DNA of 14,201 nucleotides from VGEM01 sp033764265. GTDB taxonomy: Bacteria > Pseudomonadota > Alphaproteobacteria > Rhodospirillales > Rhodospirillaceae. Made by a program: the position numbers and the translations under genes. Location of the stretch: positions 1-14,201 of the forward strand of contig JANRJB010000018.1 in NCBI GenBank assembly GCA_033764265.1, in the 5' to 3' direction. Position 1 is the first letter of the stretch, and every line of letters begins with the position of its first letter. Below, piece by piece: positions 1-6,669 of the stretch. The notes below the pieces were generated by a model. That model saw only the letters and a list, made by a program, of their open reading frames with translations, was not told where the DNA came from and ran no database searches.

Positions 1-164
1 GAGAACGCGGTGATGGCCAAGGGCACTGTCATCAGGTTCTCTTCACGCTTGCGCGCGGTGACGACGATTTCCTCGAGCCGGATGTCCTGGGCCTGAACGG
101 CCGTCAGCGCTTCGGGCATCAACGCCGCCACCGCCGCGCCGGCCAGCCAAAGTGTCTTCTTCAT
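1..164 (-). CDS. TonB-dependent receptor, N-terminal fragment (3' part outside window)
   Basis: This is the start of an outer-membrane TonB-dependent receptor; only the first 54 codons lie in the window and the rest runs off the left edge. Translation from the ATG at 164 gives MKKTLWLAGAAVAALMPEAL, a Sec signal peptide. It is followed by a mature N-terminus with EEIVVTARKREENLMTVPLA, which combines a TonB-box-like segment (EIVVTA) with the start of the plug domain (RKREENLMTVPLAIT). This string is characteristic of the large receptor families of sphingomonads, Caulobacter relatives and several gammaproteobacteria. A GGGAG ribosome-binding site about 7 nt upstream supports the start. Such receptors import siderophores, vitamins, glycans or hydrophobic nutrients; the ligand cannot be told from this fragment. 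The CHRD gene lies 246 bp upstream on the same strand, so co-transcription is uncertain. Confidence 0.88.
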   Translation of the reverse strand, partial: MKKTLWLAGAAVAALMPEALTAVQAQDIRLEEIVVTARKREENLMTVPLAITAF

Positions 165-410
165 CGGGTACTCCCTTGTTGCGAACGCATCTCGTGCCGC
201 CGGGTGCCGGCGGCCTCGACCACGCGGCCGCGCGCCGAACCGGCGCACGCCGCAATCAAAATTCTTGATCTCATGATAACCAAAACTTGCGAGCCAAACC
301 TCTCCACGACGCGGTGACGCGATAAACTCTCCGAATGTGCCAATTTTGACACAGATTTCCGGGCGCGCTGCCCGCGATCCGGGCACGTGCCGCCGCGCGA
401 CGGGGCCCCA
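165..410 (-). promoter_or_regulatory. Intergenic region upstream of the TonB-dependent receptor
   Basis: This 246-bp gap separates the CHRD gene from the receptor on the minus strand. It contains the AT-richest patch of the left edge (about 255-300). Read on the minus strand, the patch includes TTGGTT, a 17-nt spacer and TTTGAT, a weak sigma-70-like arrangement. A short GC hairpin (360-364 pairing with 370-374) just after the CHRD stop has no following T-run, so it is not a convincing terminator. The element TTCTTGATCTC at 262-272 recurs at 874-884, upstream of the CHRD gene. Promoter function is inferred only. Confidence 0.3.
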
Positions 411-869
411 TCAGGGCTTGGGTTGGCGCCGCAATTGGCCGCGCAACTCGCCGTCGGGATACTTGGCGGTGTGGATGTTCACGTAAACCCGGCCGGTGAT
501 CAGGTACTGGAACGTGCCGTCGCTGAGCACGGCCGACCCTTCGATCGGCGATTTCAAACCGTTCGGCGACAGGTCGACCACCATGCCGGCGTTGGCGCCG
601 ACGTTCTCGGGCCCATACAGGCCGGCCACGGTGGCCGGGCCGGTCAGGTCCTGGTAGGTCACTTTCCAGGTGATTTTCAGGGTCTCCCGCTCCAGGCGCA
701 CCTCGGCCACGCCGCTGGCCGGACTGTAGGTCGGCGCGCTCTGCTCGTCGGGCGTCAGCTTGGCGGTGAACAGGATGTCGTCGTCGGCCGCCTGCGCGGC
801 GGACAGCCACATCGCGACGGCCAGCGCGCCGCCGATCGCCTCCGTCCAGTTCTTCCCGCCGATCTTCAT
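411..869 (-). CDS. Secreted CHRD-domain protein
   Basis: This encodes a 152-residue exported protein with a single CHRD domain (the domain first described in chordin; PF07452 in bacteria). Residues 1-27 are a Sec signal peptide ending in SAAQA before ADDD. The domain fills residues 31-147: beta-strand pattern ILFTAKLTPDEQSAPT, the central segment GLYGPENVGANAGMVVDL, and the diagnostic C-terminal block VYVNIHTAKYPDGELRGQ. The usual HIHGPA-like histidine segment is replaced by AGLYGP, so a histidine-based site of typical members is missing. I start at the ATG at 869 because the signal peptide begins there; the open frame continues upstream without coding character. Bacterial CHRD proteins are secreted and poorly characterised. 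Family assignment is firm; function is unknown. Confidence 0.87.
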   Translation of the reverse strand: MKIGGKNWTEAIGGALAVAMWLSAAQAADDDILFTAKLTPDEQSAPTYSPASGVAEVRLERETLKITWKVTYQDLTGPATVAGLYGPENVGANAGMVVDLSPNGLKSPIEGSAVLSDGTFQYLITGRVYVNIHTAKYPDGELRGQLRRQPKP

Positions 870-1251
870 CGCGTTCTTGATCTCGTGTGGGGTGCCGTGA
901 CATCGCCGGTCGTCACGGGCGCAGTTGTGGCCCGGCCCGCGCCGCGCTGGCAAGTCGATCAGGCCGGCTGATCGGCCAGCGGGCGGGCGCGGTTGCCAGA
1001 GTGCCCGCGATACGGGCAGGGCGGTTGCGCCGGTCCGTGGTTCGTCGCTCGGAAATCCGCACAAAACGGCGGTTTTTCCGATGCACTACGGTTGCCCAAG
1101 GCCCGCCGCCCGTAACCACGATGCGAACTCGATCTCGTTTTCGGATGCATGAGGCCGCGCCTGTCCGTAAGATTTCGCCATCAACTTATCGTCAGCCTGC
1201 CGCGGCGGAAGGCCGGCCTTCAGCACGGCATCGAGTGCGGGGTGAACTCAC
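870..1251. promoter_or_regulatory. Divergent non-coding region with several inverted repeats
   Basis: This 382-bp gap lies between the minus-strand CHRD gene and the plus-strand operon 1. The short open frames in it look like GC-rich shadows with no recognisable protein character. It holds several dyads: CCGTGAC (895-901) with GTCACGG (912-918); GGCCG (962-966) with CGGCC (973-977); TGCCCG (1002-1007) with CGGGCA (1013-1018); and CGGAAA (1050-1055) with TTTCCG (1075-1080), which encloses AAAAC-GGCG-GTTTT (1063-1076). Both flanking transcripts must start here, so these may be operators or leader hairpins. I could not pick a convincing -35/-10 pair. GGGGTGA at 1239-1245 probably serves as ribosome-binding site for the GTG start at 1252. 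Confidence 0.45.
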
Positions 1252-2400
1252 GTGTCCCGGTCTGCCATCGCCACATGTTCCATCGCCGCGCTCGCGGCCG
1301 CCAGTGTGCTGCACGCTGCTCCGGCGGCGGCGGCCGAGAAGCAGTCGCTCGGCTTCGTCATCACGATCTGGAACACCGCGATTTACGAATCAAAGTTCAT
1401 CGACGAGTGCCCGCGCGGCCTGAACGTCGGCTACGATGAATACTGGTGGTGGAGCCTGTCGAAGGAAGAGCGCGGCCGGCTCACCGACAACGGCCTCAAG
1501 TCGCGCCTCGAGCGCTACTTCAACGCCATCCGCCGCGGGCCGAACGGCGAGGACGTGTGCATGAACCCGACCTCGGTGGTCGATCCGCCGCTGCTGACGG
1601 TCGAAGGCAAGCTGTCGTACGGGGTCGATCTCGACGGCAACGTGGACGGCAGCGCCACGCCCAAGACCTGCGCGCACGAGAACTTCACGGGGTTGGACGG
1701 CACGCCCGGCGTCGACAATCAGATGTACCGCCTGCTGGGCTGCATCTACGGTTTCCGGTCGTATGGCCAGTTCGAGGTCAACGCCAACGAGAACCGCAAG
1801 TCCAACGGCCTCGGCATGACACTGATCGAGGTGACCGACGTCGACGACGCCCGCAACGACCCCGACGTCACGGTCACCTTCTACCGCTCGATCGATCAGT
1901 ACACGCTCGACGGTTCGGGCCGCTTCGTGCCGTTCTCCAGTTACCGGATCGACAGCGTCGACGGCAAGCCGCGCTACGGCTCGGCGGTCAAGGGTCGCAT
2001 CGACAACGGCGTGCTGACGACCGAGCCCGGCGAAGTGAACCTGCCATTCTACGGCAACTACACCTACATGAACCAACGCATCCGCGACATGCGGATGACG
2101 TTGAACATCGCCGACGACGGCGCCAGTGCCACCGGCACGGCGGCCGGCTATTACGACCTCGACACCCTCATGTTCTATGTCGGCGGGCTGGGCCCGATCG
2201 CCTCGACGGCGATTTCCAACTGCCCGTCGATCTACGTCGCCGCGCACCAGTTGGCCGACGGATACCCGGACCCGGAAACCGGCAAATGCACGGCGATTTC
2301 CTCGGCGTTCAACTTCTCTGCCGTGGCGGCCTTCATCGTCCGTGACCGCGACCAGCAGACCGCGACGGCCCAGACACCTGAGCGATCCTCCGATGAGTGA
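1252..2400 (+). CDS. Unrecognised secreted protein, first gene of the DUF1592/DUF1552 operon
   Basis: This 382-residue protein does not match a family I can name. It starts with GTG at 1252, preceded by GGGGTGA, and has a Sec signal peptide (residues 1-28, cleavage near AAPAAAA). The mature part has six cysteines (53, 103, 140, 164, 324, 346), consistent with three disulfides in the periplasm or outside the cell. A DLDGNVDG string at 126-133 resembles a D-x-D-G-N-x-D-G calcium-binding loop. It is followed by KTCAHENFTGLDGTPGVDNQ (138-157), which looks like a conserved core. The C-terminal half is rich in aromatic and beta-type segments (FYGNYTYMNQ, YYDLDTLMFYVGG). The stop overlaps the next gene by 8 nt, so translation of the two is probably coupled. 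Coding status is strong; the role is unknown, but the linkage ties it to the DUF1592/DUF1552 pair. Confidence 0.88.
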   Translation: MSRSAIATCSIAALAAASVLHAAPAAAAEKQSLGFVITIWNTAIYESKFIDECPRGLNVGYDEYWWWSLSKEERGRLTDNGLKSRLERYFNAIRRGPNGEDVCMNPTSVVDPPLLTVEGKLSYGVDLDGNVDGSATPKTCAHENFTGLDGTPGVDNQMYRLLGCIYGFRSYGQFEVNANENRKSNGLGMTLIEVTDVDDARNDPDVTVTFYRSIDQYTLDGSGRFVPFSSYRIDSVDGKPRYGSAVKGRIDNGVLTTEPGEVNLPFYGNYTYMNQRIRDMRMTLNIADDGASATGTAAGYYDLDTLMFYVGGLGPIASTAISNCPSIYVAAHQLADGYPDPETGKCTAISSAFNFSAVAAFIVRDRDQQTATAQTPERSSDE

Positions 2401-4117
2401 CCGGCCGCCCACGGTGTCCCGTCTGTCGCGCGGCGTGCTTGCTGCGGCGCTGATCGCGGTCGGCCTTGCGGCGTGCGAGGCGCCGGAGCCCGAGGTATCG
2501 GGCGCGCCGCCGTCGATCCGGCGGCTGACGGAAACCCAATACCGCAACACCATCGCCGACCTGTTTGGGCCGGGCATCCGTTTCGGCGGCCACTTCGATC
2601 CGCTGGTGCGGACCAATGGCTTGTTGTCGGTCGGCGCGCGCACCGCCCGCATCACGCCGGCGGGTCTGGAACAATACGACCGCATGGCGCGCACGATCGC
2701 CGGCCAGGTGGTGGGCGAGGCCAACCGCGGCACGCTGGTACCATGCGTTCCGGCTGCGGCCTCCGCGCCCGACGATGCCTGCGCCACCAAGTTTTTCGCC
2801 CAGGTCGGGCGCATGCTGTTCCGCCGCCCGCTGACCGAGGACGAGATCGCGCTGCCGGTGCAGACCGCGCGCGCGGGCGCCGCGACTCTCGGCAGTTTCT
2901 ACGACGGCCTGGCGGCCGGTCTGGCCGGGATGCTGGTCAACCCCTCGTTCCTGTTCGTCATCGAGGACACCGAGCCCGACCCCGACGCCGCGGGCGGGCT
3001 GCGTCTGACGGCGTACGCCAAGGCCGCGCGGCTCAGCTACTTCCTGTGGAACACCACGCCGGACCCGGCGTTGCTGGATGCCGCGGCCGCGGGCGAGCTT
3101 CATACCAAGGCCGGCCTGGCGCGCCAGATCGACCGCATGCTCGCCTCGCCGCAACTCGACAAGGGCATGCGCGCCTTCTTCACCGACATGCTGGCGATCG
3201 ACGACGTCGACCGGCTGGAGAAGGACTCGATCATCTATCCGGCGTTCAGCGCCGCGGTCGCCCGCGACGCCAAGGAACAGACGCTGCGCACCATCACCCA
3301 TCTGGTGCTGGACCAGGACGGCGACTATCGCGACATCTTCACCACCCGCAAGACCTTCATCAGCGGACCCTTGGGCCGCATCTATCGCGTGCCGGTGACG
3401 CGCCCCGACGGCGGCTGGATGGCTTACGAATTCCCCGAGGGCGATCCGCGCGCCGGGTTGTTGACCCAGGTCGCGTTCGCCGCGCTGCACTCCCATCCCG
3501 GCCGCAGTTCGCCCACCTTGCGCGGCAAGGCGGTGCGCGAGGCGCTCTTGTGTCAGCGCGTGCCGGACCCGCCAGGCGACGTCGACTTCTCGCTGTTCAA
3601 CGACCCCAACTCCCCCAACCGCACCGCGCGCGAGCGGCTGACCGCCCACAACGAAGTGCCGTCGTGCGCCGGCTGCCACAAGCTGACCGATCCGATCGGC
3701 CTGGCGATGGAAAAGATCGACGGTGCCGGGCAGCTGCGCGACACCGAGGCCGGCGTGCCGATCGACACCTCGGGCGACCTGGACGGCGTGCCCTACGCCG
3801 ACGCCCCCGGCCTGGGCCGCGCCATGCGCGAGAACCCGGCGGTGCCGGCCTGCGTGGTCAACCGCCTGTTTGCCTTCGGCACCGGCCGCGCGCCACAGTC
3901 CGACGACAACCCGGTCCTGGCGTTCTACGAGCAGGCGTTCGCCGAATCGGGCTACAAGGTGCGCAGCCTGTTGCGGATGATCGCGACCAGCGACGCATTT
4001 TTTGCTATCCTGCCGGCCGAGGACGAGCCCAGCGCGGACGGCCCGGCGGCCACCAATGCCCACTTGAATGCGCCGGCGGCCGATCCCGCCGCGGCCCAGA
4101 CGGAGTCCAAATCATGA
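2393..4117 (+). CDS. DUF1592/DUF1588/DUF1585 domain lipoprotein with CxxCH motif
   Basis: This is a 574-residue exported protein of the DUF1592 group. The ATG at 2393 is chosen because it opens a lipoprotein signal with lipobox LAAC (residues 25-28); the open frame extends upstream only through the previous gene. Visible domains in order: an N-terminal segment starting RRLTETQYRNTIADLF (43-58), typical of these proteins; a DUF1595/DUF1592 region including MLFRRPLTEDE (141-151) and ARLSYFLWNTTPDP (212-225); a DUF1588 region with SSPTLRGKAVREALLC (372-387) and PSCAGCHKLTDPIGLAMEKI (423-442); and a C-terminal DUF1585-like part around VVNRLFAFGTGR (488-499). CAGCH (425-429) is a haem c attachment motif and is usual in DUF1588. 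A low-complexity tail rich in Ala and Pro follows residue 541. It overlaps the next gene by ATGA. The family is common in planctomycetes and also occurs in proteobacteria. The biochemical function is unknown to me. Confidence 0.92.
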   Translation: MSDRPPTVSRLSRGVLAAALIAVGLAACEAPEPEVSGAPPSIRRLTETQYRNTIADLFGPGIRFGGHFDPLVRTNGLLSVGARTARITPAGLEQYDRMARTIAGQVVGEANRGTLVPCVPAAASAPDDACATKFFAQVGRMLFRRPLTEDEIALPVQTARAGAATLGSFYDGLAAGLAGMLVNPSFLFVIEDTEPDPDAAGGLRLTAYAKAARLSYFLWNTTPDPALLDAAAAGELHTKAGLARQIDRMLASPQLDKGMRAFFTDMLAIDDVDRLEKDSIIYPAFSAAVARDAKEQTLRTITHLVLDQDGDYRDIFTTRKTFISGPLGRIYRVPVTRPDGGWMAYEFPEGDPRAGLLTQVAFAALHSHPGRSSPTLRGKAVREALLCQRVPDPPGDVDFSLFNDPNSPNRTARERLTAHNEVPSCAGCHKLTDPIGLAMEKIDGAGQLRDTEAGVPIDTSGDLDGVPYADAPGLGRAMRENPAVPACVVNRLFAFGTGRAPQSDDNPVLAFYEQAFAESGYKVRSLLRMIATSDAFFAILPAEDEPSADGPAATNAHLNAPAADPAAAQTESKS

Positions 4118-5490
4118 GCGTGTTGTTGCCCCGTGCGCCCAGCCGACGCGAACTGTTGCGCGGAACCCTCGGTGGCGCCGCCGTCTCGGTGGCGCTGCCG
4201 TTCCTGGACTGCTTCCTAAACGACAACGGCACTGCGATCGCCGCCACCGGCGCGCCGCTGCCGGTGCGCTTCGCCACCTGGTACTGGGGCCTGGGCCATA
4301 CGCCGGGCCATGCGATCAAGCAGAAAACCCAGACCGGACCGGGCATCGAGTTCCTGGAAGAATGCCAGGCGTTGATCCCGCACAAGGACAAGCTGAACCA
4401 CTTCAGCGGCTTCAACATGCCGCTCGACGGTCGTTCGAACTACACCCACTTCTCGGGCTGGGTCGCCTCGCGCACCGGTTCGGCGCCGTCCAGCAACAAT
4501 GAAGTTCCCGCGCCGACGCTCGACCTGCTGGTCGCCGACCAGATCGGCGGCAATACGCGCTTCCTGACGCTGGACGCCACCAGCTGCGGCATCCCGCGCG
4601 AGAACTACAGCGCGCGCGGCACCAACAGCCGGGCCGCCGCCGAGGCGCTGCCGGAAAACCTGTATGCCCGCGTGTTCGGCGCGGAGTTCCTCGACCCCAA
4701 CAAGGCCGACTTCAAGCCCGATCCGCGCGTCATGGTGCGCAAGAGCGTGCTGTCGGGCGTCACCGAGCAGGCCAAGGCGCTGGAAAAGACGTTGGGCCAG
4801 TCCGACCGCGCCCGGCTCGACGAGTATTTCTCGTCGATCCGCCAGCTCGAAAACCAGCTCGCCCTGCAGCTCGAGAAGCCGCAGCCCAACCTGGCCTGCA
4901 AGGTGCCGCCGCCGCCGTCGACCGACGGATTGAACCAGAACATGCCGCAGGGCCTCGAGGTTGACACGGTGATCGCCAACCACCGCATCATGAGCCAGAT
5001 CCTGGCGATGGCGGTGGCCTGCAACCAGACCAAAGTGGCCAACCTGGTGTTCAGCGACAACTTCTCGCACATGCGCCGGCCGGGCCAGACCTACACCCAT
5101 CACCTGCTGACGCACGAGGAAACGCCCGACAAGGAACTGGGCTACCAGCCGGTGGCGTTCTGGTTCAACTGCCGCACCATGGAAGCGTTCGCCACCTTCA
5201 TCGAGGCGTTCGAGAACATCCCCGAAGGCGACGGCACGCTGCTCGACAACATGCTGATCTTCGCGGCCACCGAAACAAACTACGCGCGCGTGCACTCGAT
5301 CGACGGCGTGCCGGTCTACACCGTCGGCAAGGCGGGCGGCCGGGTCAAGACCGGCCTGCACGTGGTCGGCAACGGCGATCCGATCACCCGCGTCGGCCTG
5401 ACCGCCATGCAGGTGATGGGCCTGTCGCTGGAATCGTGGGGCACCAAGTCGCTGCAGACCTCGAAGATCATCAGCGAAATCCTGGTCTGA
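4114..5490 (+). CDS. Tat-exported DUF1552 (PF07586) family protein
   Basis: This is a 458-residue DUF1552 protein. The start at 4114 overlaps the previous stop as ATGA and opens a twin-arginine signal, SRRELLRGTLGG (residues 10-21), so it should be exported folded. Family landmarks are FATWYWGLGHTPG (53-65), KLNHFSGFNMPLDG (93-106), the conserved internal region NLVFSDNFSHMRRPG (310-324), and IPEGDGTLLDNMLIFAATET (369-388), followed by VKTGLHVVGNGDP near the end. The family's HXXSHH signature appears here as HLLTHE (residues 330-335 within THHLLTHEE), with Ser to Thr and the last His to Glu. DUF1592 and DUF1552 genes commonly travel together, as here. The fold is thought to be related to the DUF1501/sulfatase-like group, which I cannot test. 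Family call firm, activity unknown. Confidence 0.93.
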   Translation: MSVLLPRAPSRRELLRGTLGGAAVSVALPFLDCFLNDNGTAIAATGAPLPVRFATWYWGLGHTPGHAIKQKTQTGPGIEFLEECQALIPHKDKLNHFSGFNMPLDGRSNYTHFSGWVASRTGSAPSSNNEVPAPTLDLLVADQIGGNTRFLTLDATSCGIPRENYSARGTNSRAAAEALPENLYARVFGAEFLDPNKADFKPDPRVMVRKSVLSGVTEQAKALEKTLGQSDRARLDEYFSSIRQLENQLALQLEKPQPNLACKVPPPPSTDGLNQNMPQGLEVDTVIANHRIMSQILAMAVACNQTKVANLVFSDNFSHMRRPGQTYTHHLLTHEETPDKELGYQPVAFWFNCRTMEAFATFIEAFENIPEGDGTLLDNMLIFAATETNYARVHSIDGVPVYTVGKAGGRVKTGLHVVGNGDPITRVGLTAMQVMGLSLESWGTKSLQTSKIISEILV

Positions 5491-5522
5491 GCCCCCCGTT
5501 TATTGCCCGGAGATCCGTGCCC

Positions 5523-6644
5523 ATGGACCGACTCCTCCGTGGCCTGGCCGCGCCCCTGTTGTGCATCGCGCTGGCGTGGCCGGCCCTGGCCGCCGCACCG
5601 GCGGTTCCGGCCGGCGTGACTGCCGAGAAACTGGGCCACGGCTGGATGTTCGCGGCCAACAACGGCTTGACGCTGTACACCTACGACCGCGACGAGGGTG
5701 CGCCCGGCAGTTCGGCCTGCATCGAGGAATGCGCGGTCACGTGGCCGCCGTTCCTGGCCGGTGACGGCGCGCAAGCCGTCGGCGGCTGGGGTTTCGTCAC
5801 CCGGCCCGACGGCGCGCGGCAATGGGCTTACAAGGGCCGGCCGGTTTATTTCTACGCGCTCGACGCGTTCGCCGGCGCGACCTTCGGCGACGGTGTCGGC
5901 ACGGTCTGGCGCACCGCGTTCCAGGAGATCGCCACGCCGATCGACGTGCGCATCCTGTCCACCCGCCTGGGCCAGGTGCTGGGCGATGCCGCGGGCAAGA
6001 CGCTGTATGCCGCCGAGGCCGCCGCCGGCGGCAAGCCAGCGGCGTGCGACGCGGTTTGCGCGCGAACGTGGCGGCCGCTGGCCGCGCCGTGGCTGGCCAA
6101 CCCGGTCGACGACTGGACGGTGGTGGCGCGTGAGGACGGCACCAAGCAGTGGGCTTTCAAGGGCCAGCCGCTGTTCACCTATGCCGGCGACGTTAATCCC
6201 GGCGAGGTGGCGGGCCACGGCGTCGCGGGCCGCCGCGCGGTGGTGCTGCAGCCGCCGCCGCCGCTGCCGCCATGGGCCACGCTGCAGCACTCCGACGCCG
6301 GCGAGCTGGTGGCCAACGCCCAGGGCCTGACCGTCTATGCCCACGCCTTCAACCCGCGCAATCGCCGCCAGAACCCGCGCTTGATCGCCTGCAACGGCGA
6401 ATGCGTCGACCCCGAGTGGACGCCGTTCGTCGCCACGGCCGACGACAAGCCGGTCGGCAGCTGGACGATCCTCAAGCGCTCCGACGGCACGCTGCAGTGG
6501 GCCTACAAGGGCCAGCGGCTGTATACCCACGCGCTCGACAAGCAGCCCGGTGATTTCAAGGGCATCCGCTTCGGCGGCGACCGCAGCTTCGCGGCCATCA
6601 TGCGCGACGGCCAGCCGATGCAAGGCGTGACGGTTGGCGGATAG
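5523..6644 (+). CDS. Secreted protein with three PF03640 (Lipoprotein_15) repeats
   Basis: This 373-residue exported protein closes operon 1. GGAGA at 5509-5513 sits 9 nt before the ATG and a Sec signal peptide ends near residues 23-24 (PALAA). Three homologous repeats follow, each with a C-x3-C pair next to a W-x-P-F/L element and a QWAYKG-like block. Repeat 1 has C66/C70, TWPPF and QWAYKGRPVYFYALD (100-114). Repeat 2 has C175/C179, TWRPL and QWAFKGQPLFTYAGD (209-223). Repeat 3 has C290/C294, EWTPF and QWAYKGQRLYTHALD (325-339). This is the secreted-repeat family PF03640, usually seen as one or two copies in small lipoproteins; this copy has no lipobox. The first repeat is closest to the family pattern (LTLYTYDRD, SSACIEECAVTWPP). 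Its position 32 nt after the DUF1552 stop makes it part of the operon. The molecular role of the repeat is unknown. Confidence 0.9.
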   Translation: MDRLLRGLAAPLLCIALAWPALAAAPAVPAGVTAEKLGHGWMFAANNGLTLYTYDRDEGAPGSSACIEECAVTWPPFLAGDGAQAVGGWGFVTRPDGARQWAYKGRPVYFYALDAFAGATFGDGVGTVWRTAFQEIATPIDVRILSTRLGQVLGDAAGKTLYAAEAAAGGKPAACDAVCARTWRPLAAPWLANPVDDWTVVAREDGTKQWAFKGQPLFTYAGDVNPGEVAGHGVAGRRAVVLQPPPPLPPWATLQHSDAGELVANAQGLTVYAHAFNPRNRRQNPRLIACNGECVDPEWTPFVATADDKPVGSWTILKRSDGTLQWAYKGQRLYTHALDKQPGDFKGIRFGGDRSFAAIMRDGQPMQGVTVGG

Positions 6645-6669
6645 CGAGCGGGGCGGGTAGCGGGCGCGG

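Noticed and set aside
913..1152. Small open frames in the 870-1251 gap
   Set aside because: They overlap one another on both strands, are Arg/Pro-rich, have no ribosome-binding site or recognisable motif, and overlap the inverted repeats.
2126..2392. Upstream extension of the DUF1592 frame
   Set aside because: It lies over the end of the 382-aa gene in another frame; the lipoprotein signal starts at the ATG at 2393.
1390..4063. Two long minus-strand open frames (474 and 576 residues) antisense to operon 1
   Set aside because: They have His/Gly/Val/Arg-rich, motif-free translations typical of antisense frames in GC-rich genes, while the plus strand has clear families.
2473..4113. Long upstream extension of the DUF1552 frame, giving a 1005-residue product
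   Set aside because: The extension is Arg/Pro/Ala-rich, overlaps the well-supported DUF1592 gene in another frame, and the Tat signal begins exactly at the ATG at 4114.
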